A program made the translations under genes and the position numbers. A DNA stretch of 64,000 nt, from contig NZ_JAMHIW010000006.1 of assembly GCF_023896955.1 (NCBI RefSeq), positions 1 to 64,000 on the forward strand, read 5' to 3'. Each line of letters begins with the position of its first letter. The stretch's first letter is position 1. Below the pieces are notes generated by a model. The model was not told the origin of the DNA and ran no database searches. It saw only the letters and a list, made by a program, of their open reading frames with translations. The DNA comes from Micromonospora sp. RHAY321. Lineage in GTDB: Bacteria > Actinomycetota > Actinomycetes > Mycobacteriales > Micromonosporaceae. Below are positions 51,878 through 59,228 of the stretch, piece after piece.

Positions 51878-53176
51878 TCAGGGAGCCTGTGCGGCGACGA
51901 CCACGGCGTCGGGCGGGGTGTCCGGGACCGTCCGGGCGGCCAACCGGCGGACCGCGGTGTTCAGCACCGCGATCAGCGGCACGGACACCAGCGCGCCGGT
52001 GATCCCGGCGAGCACCACACCGGCGGCGATACCGATGATCACCGCGAGCGGGTGGAGGGCCACCGCCCGTCCCATGATCAGCGGCTGGAGCACGTGCCCC
52101 TCCAGCTGCTGCACGCCGATCACGGCGCCCAGGATGATCAACGCGGTGACGGGGCCGCTGTCGACCAGCGCCACCAGCACCGCCACGCCGCCGGAGAGCG
52201 CCGCACCGACGATCGGTATGAACGCGCCGAGGAAGACCAGCGCCGCCAGCGGGAAGGCGAACGGGATGTCGAAGACGACCAGGAAGATGCCGATGCCGAC
52301 GGCGTCGATGAAGGCCACCAGGACGGTCGCCCGGACGTAGGCGCCCAGCGTCTGCCAGGAGGCCCGGCCGGCGTCGTCGACCTTCCAGCGGGCGGCCACC
52401 GGCAGCAGCCGGACCAGGAAGCGCCAGATCCGGTTGCCGTCACGCAGGAAGAAGAACGTCGCGAAGAGCACCAGGATGGCGCCGGTCAGCACCTCGGCGA
52501 GCGTCGCGGCGGTGCTCAGCGCGCCGCTCGTGAGATCGCGGGTGTTGTTTTCGATCCAGCCCTGCGCCTCGTCGATGTAGCGGTCGAGCTGGGTGTCGGA
52601 GAGGTGCAGGGGGCCCGTCTTCAGCCAGTTCTGGATCTGCCGGACGCCCTCGGAGGACTTCTCGCTCAGCTCCGGCACCCCCCGGATGAACTCGTTGACC
52701 ACCAGGGTGAGCGTGCCGATCACCGCCGCCAGGCCGCCGACCAGCACCACCGCCGTCGCCAGCGAGCGGGGCAGCCGAGCGCGCAGCAGCCAGCCCACCG
52801 CCGGAGCGAGCAGCGCCGAGAGCAGCAGCGCGACGGCCAGCGGGATGATCACGATCTTGACCGTGCCGACGATCCGGAGCAGCGCCCAGGCCACCACGCC
52901 GATCACGATCAGCCGCCAGCACCAGGCGGCCGCGATCCGCAGACCGTGCGGGACGTCCGCGTCGTCCCGGCTGGAGGTCGAGGTGTGCAGATCCGCCGGA
53001 GGTTCCGCGCCGACGACCGTGGCCGTCGGTGACGCGACCGGTCCCGGCGCGGCGGGCGAGGCCACCCGGGCGGGCTCCGGAACGTCGTTCGGCTCGCTCT
53101 GGTCGGCCCGAACCGACTCCCGTCCTGACTGGTAGGCGCGGCGCAGTCGTCCGCGTACCCGCTCGAAGCGGCTCAA
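51878..53176 (-). CDS. AI-2E/TqsA-family membrane transporter
   Basis: 432-residue integral membrane protein. An N-terminal basic and Pro/Ala-rich region of 90 residues is followed by helices: IAAAWCWRLIVIGVVAWALL near 80, then PLAVALLLSALLAPAVGWLL. The C-terminal signature includes GAFIPIVGAALSGGVAVLVA and QQLEGHVLQPLIMG. The family was named for AI-2 export but most members' substrates are unknown. TTG 53176 is chosen because AGGAGG precedes it by 5 nt; GTG 53182 has none. It converges with dinG. Confidence 0.85.
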   Translation of the reverse strand: MSRFERVRGRLRRAYQSGRESVRADQSEPNDVPEPARVASPAAPGPVASPTATVVGAEPPADLHTSTSSRDDADVPHGLRIAAAWCWRLIVIGVVAWALLRIVGTVKIVIIPLAVALLLSALLAPAVGWLLRARLPRSLATAVVLVGGLAAVIGTLTLVVNEFIRGVPELSEKSSEGVRQIQNWLKTGPLHLSDTQLDRYIDEAQGWIENNTRDLTSGALSTAATLAEVLTGAILVLFATFFFLRDGNRIWRFLVRLLPVAARWKVDDAGRASWQTLGAYVRATVLVAFIDAVGIGIFLVVFDIPFAFPLAALVFLGAFIPIVGAALSGGVAVLVALVDSGPVTALIILGAVIGVQQLEGHVLQPLIMGRAVALHPLAVIIGIAAGVVLAGITGALVSVPLIAVLNTAVRRLAARTVPDTPPDAVVVAAQAP

Positions 53177-53335
53177 GCGCACCTCCTGGCAGAAGAATCG
53201 GTCCGCCCACGGCGACAGGTCGGACAGCATACGTCCGTCTCCGACACCGTAGGGCAGTTCCGCCACACATTGCCCGGGTCACCTCGCGCGTAACCACCGG
53301 CGGACGGCCGCCGCCGACACGGTAGCGTCTGCGGC

Positions 53336-53674
53336 GTGACCGCCGACCAGGATCTCGACGCCGGCCTGCCGATCCGCCTGCTGCACGACCGGGTGCTGGT
53401 ACGCATGGAGGGCAGCGAAGGCGAGCGCCGCTCCACCGCAGGCATCGTCATCCCGGCCACCGCCGCCGTCGGCAAGCGCCTCGCCTGGGCCACCGCCGTC
53501 GGGGTGGGGCCGAACGTCCGCGCCATCGTCTCCGGCGACCGGGTGCTCTTCGACCCGGACGACCGCTCCGAGGTCGAACTGCACGGCCGCGGATACGTGC
53601 TGCTGCGGGAGCGCGACGTGCACGCCGTGGCCGCCGAGCGCATCGAGAACGACTCCACCGGCCTCTACCTCTGA
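53336..53674 (+). CDS. GroES-like co-chaperonin paralogue
   Basis: 112-residue protein. The core LPIRLLHDRVLVRMEGSEGERRS matches GroES (with a shorter mobile loop), then GIVIPATAAVGKRLAWATAVGVG and DRVLFDPDDRSEV. There is no groEL next to it, so it is an orphan paralogue; the real groES should be elsewhere. The C-terminus ends in a short acidic tail (ENDSTGLYL). GTG 53336 is preceded by TAGCGT plus 7 nt (leaderless). A specialised chaperone function is possible but unproven. Confidence 0.87.
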   Translation: MTADQDLDAGLPIRLLHDRVLVRMEGSEGERRSTAGIVIPATAAVGKRLAWATAVGVGPNVRAIVSGDRVLFDPDDRSEVELHGRGYVLLRERDVHAVAAERIENDSTGLYL

Positions 53675-53767
53675 CAGCTCCCCCGGCCACACGCCCCCGG
53701 CGGCACGCCCGTTTGTCCCGGCGCACGACGGGAAGCCATCCGGCGACCGTGGCCCTGGGGAGGGACG

Positions 53768-53935
53768 ATGCCGGTATTCGTGAAGAAGCTGTTGGCCTGG
53801 GGCAGCGTCGCGTTCCTGATCTACTTCATGGCGTTCCGGCCGGACGGCGCCGCGCAGATGTTCAAGGCGATCGGCGCGGCGCTGGTCGCCATGGCCCAGG
53901 GCCTCGGTGACTTCCTCACCACCCTGATGACCTGA
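53768..53935 (+). CDS. 55-residue membrane protein
   Basis: Short protein: MPVFVKKLLAWGSVAFLIYF, then PDGAAQMFKAIGAALVAMAQ and GLGDFLTTLMT. One N-terminal membrane helix plus an amphipathic helix. ATG 53768 is preceded by GGGGAGGGA, a strong ribosome site. Codon positions show strong third-position GC like neighbouring genes, supporting a real gene. Function unknown; located between the GroES-like and PrsW genes. Confidence 0.72.
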   Translation: MPVFVKKLLAWGSVAFLIYFMAFRPDGAAQMFKAIGAALVAMAQGLGDFLTTLMT

Positions 53936-53947
53936 GCCGCCAGCGCG

Positions 53948-55387
53948 TCAGGGTTGACCGGGCGGCCAGGGCGCCGCCGGCCGCAGGCCCTGCCAGCCGG
54001 GCGGCGCGTACCCCACCGGGGGCGGCGGCGCGGCCAGCACCACCGGGATCGGCACCACCGGCTCGTCCGGCGCGGCCACCGGACGCTGGGAACCGTCCGG
54101 GAAGCGCAGGTGGTAGCGACTGCCGTCCCAGACCCCGACCGGAGCCTGCGGGTCCCGACCCACGAAGAACGACCGGTACGAGGTGATCGCCTCCAGCAAC
54201 TCCCGCTCCTCGCGGGCCGTCCGCTCCAGGTCGGCCGGCTTGCGGTCCAGGCCGCGCAGCGTCCCGTCGCGCAGCAGAGCCAACCGGGTGGCGGCGAACT
54301 GGTACCCCCGCATCGCCCGCACCCCGGCGTCCCCGGCCACGCGGCGCGCCCAGGTACGGGCCGCGTGCCGACGGCCCAGGCTGCTCAGCGCGGCCACCTC
54401 GGGCGGGCTCAGCCAGCCGGCGCGCACGTAGTCCGGCAGCGTCCGCTCGGTGAGCCGCCCCTCCCACGCCCGCAGCCACACCGCCAGCCCCACCATCCCG
54501 AAGAACACCGGCACCATCAGGCCCAGGAAGCCGTACAGCATGATCACCGCTTCGCCGGTGGCCTGGGTCAGGGTGGGCAGCAGGTTCCAGGTGCCGTGCA
54601 ACATCATCGCCAGCAGCAGGCCGGCGACCGGAGCGAGCACACGGACCCGACGGTCGGCCGTCCGGGCCGCGACACCCAGGCCCACACCGGTCATCGAGGT
54701 GAAGAGCGGGTGGGCGAACCCGAACAGCAGGATCCGGACGATGAAGATGGCGATGACCTGCTGGGTGCCGGTGGCCGGGCCGTACCGGTCGGCACCGGCG
54801 GCGTAGCCGTACCCGCCCAGGTAGAGGATGTTCTCCACCATGGCGAAGCCAACCGCGGAGAGCCCGCAGTAGACCAGGCCGTCGGTGATCCCGGACCACT
54901 CACGGCGACGGAACACCAGCAGCAGGATCGGGCCGAGGGCCTTGGTCAGCTCCTCGATGAACGGCGCCACCAGCACGCCGGTGAGGGCGGCCGGCAGCCC
55001 CCAGTCGTCGAACCGCGCGGCGGCGAACTCGTTCACCGTGAGCGAGGCGGCGGTGGAGACGAACGCTCCCCAGGCGAAGCAGAAGATGAGGTACTTCAGC
55101 GGCTCCGGCTCGTAGCGGTCCAGCCAGAGGAAGCAGGCGACCAGCACCGGCACCGGCAGGACGGCGGCGACCACCCCGATCAGCAGCGCCCGTACGCCGA
55201 GCGACTGGCCGAGCGTGAAGACCATGAAGACCGCGCACGCGGCGATGAAGAGCACCACCCCGGCCAGCACCAGGAACCGCCGCCAGCCCAGTCGGCGCAG
55301 CGGCATCCGGGGCGCCTCGCCGGCGGACGGAGCCGCGGGCGTGGGCGGCGACGACGGCAGGGGTGCACCGGGCGGGGTGTCGGCCAT
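53948..55387 (-). CDS. PrsW-family intramembrane glutamic protease
   Basis: 479-residue membrane protein. The family motif glutamate pair is in FIEELTKALGPILL, with ENILYLGG (FxxxEN), FGFAHPLFTSMTG and the late histidine HGTWNLLP. Eight or more helices run from about residue 40 to 310, followed by a soluble C-terminal region of about 150 residues. PrsW proteases trim anti-sigma factors; no anti-sigma is nearby. ATG 55387 is preceded by TACGCT plus 6 nt, a leaderless start. Confidence 0.9.
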   Translation of the reverse strand: MADTPPGAPLPSSPPTPAAPSAGEAPRMPLRRLGWRRFLVLAGVVLFIAACAVFMVFTLGQSLGVRALLIGVVAAVLPVPVLVACFLWLDRYEPEPLKYLIFCFAWGAFVSTAASLTVNEFAAARFDDWGLPAALTGVLVAPFIEELTKALGPILLLVFRRREWSGITDGLVYCGLSAVGFAMVENILYLGGYGYAAGADRYGPATGTQQVIAIFIVRILLFGFAHPLFTSMTGVGLGVAARTADRRVRVLAPVAGLLLAMMLHGTWNLLPTLTQATGEAVIMLYGFLGLMVPVFFGMVGLAVWLRAWEGRLTERTLPDYVRAGWLSPPEVAALSSLGRRHAARTWARRVAGDAGVRAMRGYQFAATRLALLRDGTLRGLDRKPADLERTAREERELLEAITSYRSFFVGRDPQAPVGVWDGSRYHLRFPDGSQRPVAAPDEPVVPIPVVLAAPPPPVGYAPPGWQGLRPAAPWPPGQP

Positions 55388-55451
55388 GCGGTCAGCGTAG
55401 CCATCCGCCGCCGGCTGGTTCGGTCGCATCGGCAGCGCTATGCTGCCAGCA

Positions 55452-55573
55452 GGTCACGAGCGCCAGCGTCAAGCCCCGGCTTGCTGGCCGGCAACCCTCG
55501 TCGAGTTCGCGGTGGGGTGCCCCGGGTGATGACCGGGCCCAGCCCGATCGGCGTGCTGGGCAAGCGCGGACCC
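55452..55573 (+). ncRNA. SAM-IV riboswitch
   Basis: Aptamer begins GGTCACGAGCGCCAGCGTC and continues into CAAGCCCCGGCTTGCTGGC, the well-known SAM-IV core. P1 is GGTCA 55452-55456 with TGACC 55530-55534. P2 is GCCAGC with GCTGGC. A final GCCCAGC/GCTGGGC stem (55537-55561) and GGCAAGCGCGGACC close the pseudoknot. A -10 TATGCT at 55439-55444 puts the transcription start at the first G. SAM binding should shut off the aminotransferase gene. Confidence 0.9.
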
Positions 55574-55589
55574 CGTCCCGACACCAGAC

Positions 55590-55611
55590 CCGGGGTCCCT
55601 GACCCCGGAGG
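55590..55611 (+). promoter_or_regulatory. Expression platform hairpin masking the ribosome site
   Basis: CCGGGGTC (55590-55597) pairs with GACCCCGG (55601-55608) around CCT; the right arm covers the first two bases of GGAGG (55607-55611), 7 nt before the GTG start. It fits translational control by the SAM-IV switch just upstream. Confidence 0.65.
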
Positions 55612-55618
55612 TTCCGGC

Positions 55619-56884
55619 GTGTCCGTCACCCTCGCACCCTCGCTTCCCATCCCGTCCGCCGTCGCGTCCGCGCCGGCGCCGCTCGACGTGCTCGGCGTGC
55701 CGGGCGAGATCAACCTCGACTACGCGGCCAGCGCGCCGTGCGCGCGGGCCGCCGCCGACGCGGTGGCCGAACTGCTGCCCTGGTACGCCAGCGTCCATCG
55801 CGGTGCCGGAGCGCTGTCCCGGCACTGCACGCTGGCCTACGAGCGTGCCCGGCAGACGGTCGGCGACTTCTTCGGCGCCCGCGCCGACGATCACGTGATC
55901 TTCACCCGCAACACCACCGACGCGCTCAACCTGCTGGCCCGGGCGGTGCCGGCCGGCACGACGGTGGTCACCTTCGCCGGCGAGCACCACGCCAACCTGC
56001 TGCCCTGGCCGCGCGGCTCGGTCCGGCTGCCGGTGCCCAGCGACCCCGCCGGGGCGGTACGCGCCCTCGCCGCCGCCCTCACCGAGCTGCGCCGGGACAG
56101 CAACCCGGCACAGCCGGTGCTGGTCGCGGTGACCGGGGCGAGCAACGTGACCGGCGAACGGTGGCCGGTCAGCGAGCTGGCCCGGGTGGCCCACCGGCAC
56201 GGGGCACGGATCGCCCTGGACGCCGCGCAGCTCGCCCCGCACGCCCCGGTGGACCTGCTCGCGCTCGACGTGGACTACGTGGCTGTCTCCGGCCACAAGC
56301 TGTACGCGCCGTTCGGCGCCGGCGTGCTGATCGGCCGGGCGGACTGGCTGGACGCCGCGCCTCCGTACCTGGCGGGTGGGGGTGCCACCAGCCATGTCGG
56401 GCCGGCCACCCACGACGTGACCTGGGCGACCGGTCCGGCACGGCACGAGGGCGGCACCCCCAACCTGGTCGGCGCGGTGGCGCTGGCCGCGGTGTGCGCA
56501 GCACTGGACGACGCGGACCGCGCCGCGCTGGCCGCCCACGAGCAGGCGCTGCTGGCACGGCTGCGCACGGGCCTCGCCGCCCTGCCGCACGTGGTGGAAC
56601 TGCGCACCTTCGGCCCGGACGCGCCCCGGGTCGGCATCGTCTCGTTCGTGGTCGCCGGGTGGGACTCCGCCGAGGTGGCCGCCCGGCTGGCCGCCGAGCA
56701 CCGGATCGGCGTACGGGACGGGCTGTTCTGCGCCCACCCGCTGGCCCGGCGGCTGCTCAGCGAGGCGGCGGGGCGTACCGGCCGGCGGGACCTGCCGCCC
56801 ACCGCGCTGCGCGCCAGCCTCGGCCTGGGCAGCACCCAGGCCCAGGTGGACCGGCTGCTCGCCGCGCTCGCCGCGTTGGGCTAG
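55619..56884 (+). CDS. Class V aminotransferase / cysteine-desulfurase-like enzyme
   Basis: 421-residue PLP enzyme of fold type I. INLDYAASAPCARAAADAV near the start, ARIALDAAQLAPH (PLP Asp), and the PLP lysine in VAVSGHKLYAPFGAGVLIG near residue 225. It carries no obvious active-site cysteine loop of SufS, but a catalytic Cys may be in GLFCAHPLARRLL. It acts in sulfur amino acid metabolism by position: it is controlled by a SAM-IV riboswitch. GTG 55619 has GGAGG 7 nt upstream. Substrate uncertain: cysteine or a related amino acid. Confidence 0.87.
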   Translation: MSVTLAPSLPIPSAVASAPAPLDVLGVPGEINLDYAASAPCARAAADAVAELLPWYASVHRGAGALSRHCTLAYERARQTVGDFFGARADDHVIFTRNTTDALNLLARAVPAGTTVVTFAGEHHANLLPWPRGSVRLPVPSDPAGAVRALAAALTELRRDSNPAQPVLVAVTGASNVTGERWPVSELARVAHRHGARIALDAAQLAPHAPVDLLALDVDYVAVSGHKLYAPFGAGVLIGRADWLDAAPPYLAGGGATSHVGPATHDVTWATGPARHEGGTPNLVGAVALAAVCAALDDADRAALAAHEQALLARLRTGLAALPHVVELRTFGPDAPRVGIVSFVVAGWDSAEVAARLAAEHRIGVRDGLFCAHPLARRLLSEAAGRTGRRDLPPTALRASLGLGSTQAQVDRLLAALAALG

Positions 56885-56905
56885 ACCGGCAGGAGGCGGC
56901 CCCGA

Positions 56906-58171
56906 TCAGCCGACCGGCGGAGCGGTGGGGGGCTTCGGCCCCTCGCCCGGCTCGACCGGTTCACCCATCGGCCGCTCCTGCTCCCCGAAGGCGGTACGGA
57001 TCCACCGGTTCGCCTCCTCCTGTTCGATTCCGGAGGCCACCAGCAGGTCACTGGCCGTGGTCCGGATCTGGGCGATCACCACGCTGCCCGAGAAGCCGAC
57101 CCCGGCGCCGTACGCCCGGCCGGCCTCGCTCACGGCCCGCAACGACCGTTCCCGGGCCTTCTCCGGCTCCTCGCCCGCGGCGAACTCCTGCTTGAGCAAC
57201 CGGACCGACTCGGCGAGGTGGCCGACCCCGTCCGGCATCGGATCCGGCACCGGTTCCTCGTCCTCGATCAGCGTGACGGACCGGCGGATCAGCGTGCCGC
57301 TGTTACGCATGGCCCGGTCGATCGGCTCGGCGGCCTCCGCGTAGTGGGTCAGTTCGTCCCGCCGGTGCCAGCGGGCCGGGGAGAGGGTCGCGGTCTCCTT
57401 CGCGCCCTCGATCGCCTCGGCCAGCACGGCCAGTTCCTCCTTGTTGTCGCGCAGCCGCTCGAGCGCCCGCTGGATGGTGGCGCGGTCCCGGTTGCGCAGC
57501 CCGTCGGCGGTCATGTCGAGTTGGGCGGCGAGCAGGTCCAGCGCCGGCCGGGCGGCGCGATTGATCACCCGGAGCGGGTTCAGTGGCAGCAGTACCGCCG
57601 TCACCAGCAGCGCGATCCCACCGCCGAGGAACGCGTCCACGAAGCGTGGGATCTCCAGGTTCTGGGTCGACGGGCTCAGGGTGACGATCAGCACCGCCGT
57701 GGCCGCCGCCTGGATGACGATGGCCACGCTGGCCCCGGCGAAGATCGTGAGCAGGATCGCGACCGTCACCACCAGGCCGAGCTGCCACGCCCCGGTGCCG
57801 AGCAGGTAGATCAGGAGGTCGCCGATGGCCACCCCGATGCCCACCCCGACGATGAGTTCCACGGTCCGTCGGAACCGCTGGCCGACCGACGCGGCCAGCG
57901 TGCCGACCGCGGAGATCGGCGCGAACACCGGCTGCGGGTTGCCGAGCAGCCGGTGCGAGATGTAGTACGCCAGCCCGGCCGCCAGCCCGGCCTGCACGGC
58001 CAGCCCGCCAGCCATCCGCACCCGGTGCAGCCGGTCGTGCAGGGTGGCTCGGCCGCGGTGCCGCAGTTCCTCGGTGGCCTCCGCGATCCGGGCGCCGTCG
58101 ACGTCGACCAGTCCTTCGCGCAGGGGGGCACGCCGCACCATCGGAGGTCGCTTGTCCCGGGCCACAGCCAT
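56906..58171 (-). CDS. FUSC/aromatic-acid-exporter-like membrane protein
   Basis: 421-residue protein. N-terminal soluble 60 residues, then about six helices between 65 and 210 including LLGNPQPVFAPISAVGTLAA and LIVGVGIGVAIGDLLIYLLG, followed by a helical cytoplasmic domain of about 200 residues (coiled stretches such as RDRATIQRALERLRDNKEEL). The membrane part matches the FUSC family (fusaric-acid-type exporters). ATG 58171 is the likely start; ATG 58141 also fits. Converges with the aminotransferase gene. Confidence 0.78.
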   Translation of the reverse strand: MAVARDKRPPMVRRAPLREGLVDVDGARIAEATEELRHRGRATLHDRLHRVRMAGGLAVQAGLAAGLAYYISHRLLGNPQPVFAPISAVGTLAASVGQRFRRTVELIVGVGIGVAIGDLLIYLLGTGAWQLGLVVTVAILLTIFAGASVAIVIQAAATAVLIVTLSPSTQNLEIPRFVDAFLGGGIALLVTAVLLPLNPLRVINRAARPALDLLAAQLDMTADGLRNRDRATIQRALERLRDNKEELAVLAEAIEGAKETATLSPARWHRRDELTHYAEAAEPIDRAMRNSGTLIRRSVTLIEDEEPVPDPMPDGVGHLAESVRLLKQEFAAGEEPEKARERSLRAVSEAGRAYGAGVGFSGSVVIAQIRTTASDLLVASGIEQEEANRWIRTAFGEQERPMGEPVEPGEGPKPPTAPPVG

Positions 58172-58246
58172 GGGCGCGACTACCCGTGGCGGGGCCGCTG
58201 AATCCTGCCGTTCCCGCGCTGCGGTCGGATGCGGCAGACTCGGGCG

Positions 58247-58903
58247 GTGACCGATCTGCTGGACCGGTGGCGGGTGGCGGCCCGTGGCGTCGGGGCTGAG
58301 CCCGGCGCCGGCTCGACGCGGGCCGGGCGGCAGTTGCTCGCCCGCTGGCAGGAGCCGCACCGGCACTATCACACGGTGGCCCACCTGACCGCCGTGCTCG
58401 ACGTGGTCGACGGGCACGCCGGGCTTGCCGACCGGGCGGACCTGGTCCGGCTGGCGGCCTGGTGCCACGACGCGGTCTACGACCCGCGGGCCGACGGCGA
58501 CGCCAACGAACGGGACAGCGCCACGCTGGCGGGGAGCGTGCTCGCCGGGCTCGGGGTGCCGGCGCCCGCGGTGGCCGAGGTGCAGCGGCTGGTGCTGCTC
58601 ACCGCGGGGCACGTGGTGGCCCCCGGTGACCGCGACGGCGCGCTGCTCTGCGACGCGGACCTCGCCGTGCTGGCCGCCCAGCCGCCGACCTACGACCGCT
58701 ATGCGGCGGCCATCCGCCGGGAGTACGCGCACGTGCCGGAGCCGGCCTTCCGTGCGGGGCGGGCCGCAGTGCTCAGACATCTGCTGGAGCTGCCCGCCCT
58801 GTTCCGGTTGCCGCCGCTGGCCGACCGGTGGGAGCGGCCGGCCCGGGCGAACCTGCGCCGCGAGCTGGCCACCCTCAGCCCACCCGGGCCGCCGGCGCGC
58901 TGA
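58247..58903 (+). CDS. HD-domain phosphohydrolase-like protein
   Basis: 218-residue predicted metal-dependent hydrolase. RHYHTVAHLTAVLDVVD near residue 39, WCHDAVYDP (HD) near residue 77, then ATLAGSVLAGLG and LLCDADLAVLAAQP. Family members cleave phosphoester bonds; substrate unknown. GTG 58247 has CAGACT 6 nt upstream, pointing to a leaderless start; ATG 58229 is the alternative. The 3' end overlaps the convergent DUF4031 gene by 29 bp. Confidence 0.84.
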   Translation: MTDLLDRWRVAARGVGAEPGAGSTRAGRQLLARWQEPHRHYHTVAHLTAVLDVVDGHAGLADRADLVRLAAWCHDAVYDPRADGDANERDSATLAGSVLAGLGVPAPAVAEVQRLVLLTAGHVVAPGDRDGALLCDADLAVLAAQPPTYDRYAAAIRREYAHVPEPAFRAGRAAVLRHLLELPALFRLPPLADRWERPARANLRRELATLSPPGPPAR

Positions 58904-59159
58904 CCAGATGCTTCGGACGGCGCAGCCCTGCGTCCCGGAGCAGCCGGACCAGATCCCGGCTCGGCACCACCCGGGCACCGAGCCACACCGCCGCCGCGAA
59001 CCGCTCGGCCGGAATGTCGTAGTGGTCCCGGTCGAAGCCACGCCGCGGCGCGCCCAGCGCCTCGGCGAAGGCGTGCAGCTCGGCGTAGGAGACGTCGCTG
59101 ATCAGGTGCGACCAGAGCCGACCGCGCCACGGCCAGGCTGGCCGGTCCAGGTAGAGCAT
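58875..59159 (-). CDS. DUF4031 protein
   Basis: 94-residue protein of family DUF4031. It begins MLYLDRPAWPWRGRLWSHLI and continues SYAELHAFAEALGAPRRGFD; the family is related to small predicted hydrolases. HYDIP and AVWLGARVVPSRDLVRLL follow. ATG 59159 is preceded by TAGCTT plus 7 nt (leaderless) and the promoter faces the FAD oxidase promoter across an inverted repeat. Overlaps the HD gene by 29 bp at the 3' end. Function unknown. Confidence 0.85.
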   Translation of the reverse strand: MLYLDRPAWPWRGRLWSHLISDVSYAELHAFAEALGAPRRGFDRDHYDIPAERFAAAVWLGARVVPSRDLVRLLRDAGLRRPKHLVSAPAARVG

Positions 59160-59184
59160 GGTGCCCAAGCTAGCCGGTCGCAGT

Positions 59185-59202
59185 CGATCATGTTGATGAT
59201 CG
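59185..59202. promoter_or_regulatory. Operator-like inverted repeat between divergent promoters
   Basis: CGATCAT-gttg-ATGATCG, perfect 7-bp arms, lies between the -10 elements of the DUF4031 gene (59172-59167) and the FAD-oxidase gene (59216-59221). It can control both leaderless promoters at once. GntR-type regulators often bind such sites beside GlcD-type enzymes, but none is in the window. Confidence 0.5.
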
Positions 59203-59228
59203 GCGGTCGGCGACCTAGCCTCAGCTGC

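Noticed and set aside
53954..55618. Long plus-strand open frame upstream of the class V aminotransferase
   Set aside because: It is antisense to the PrsW gene and crosses the riboswitch; composition is low complexity and the ribosome site is at 55607.
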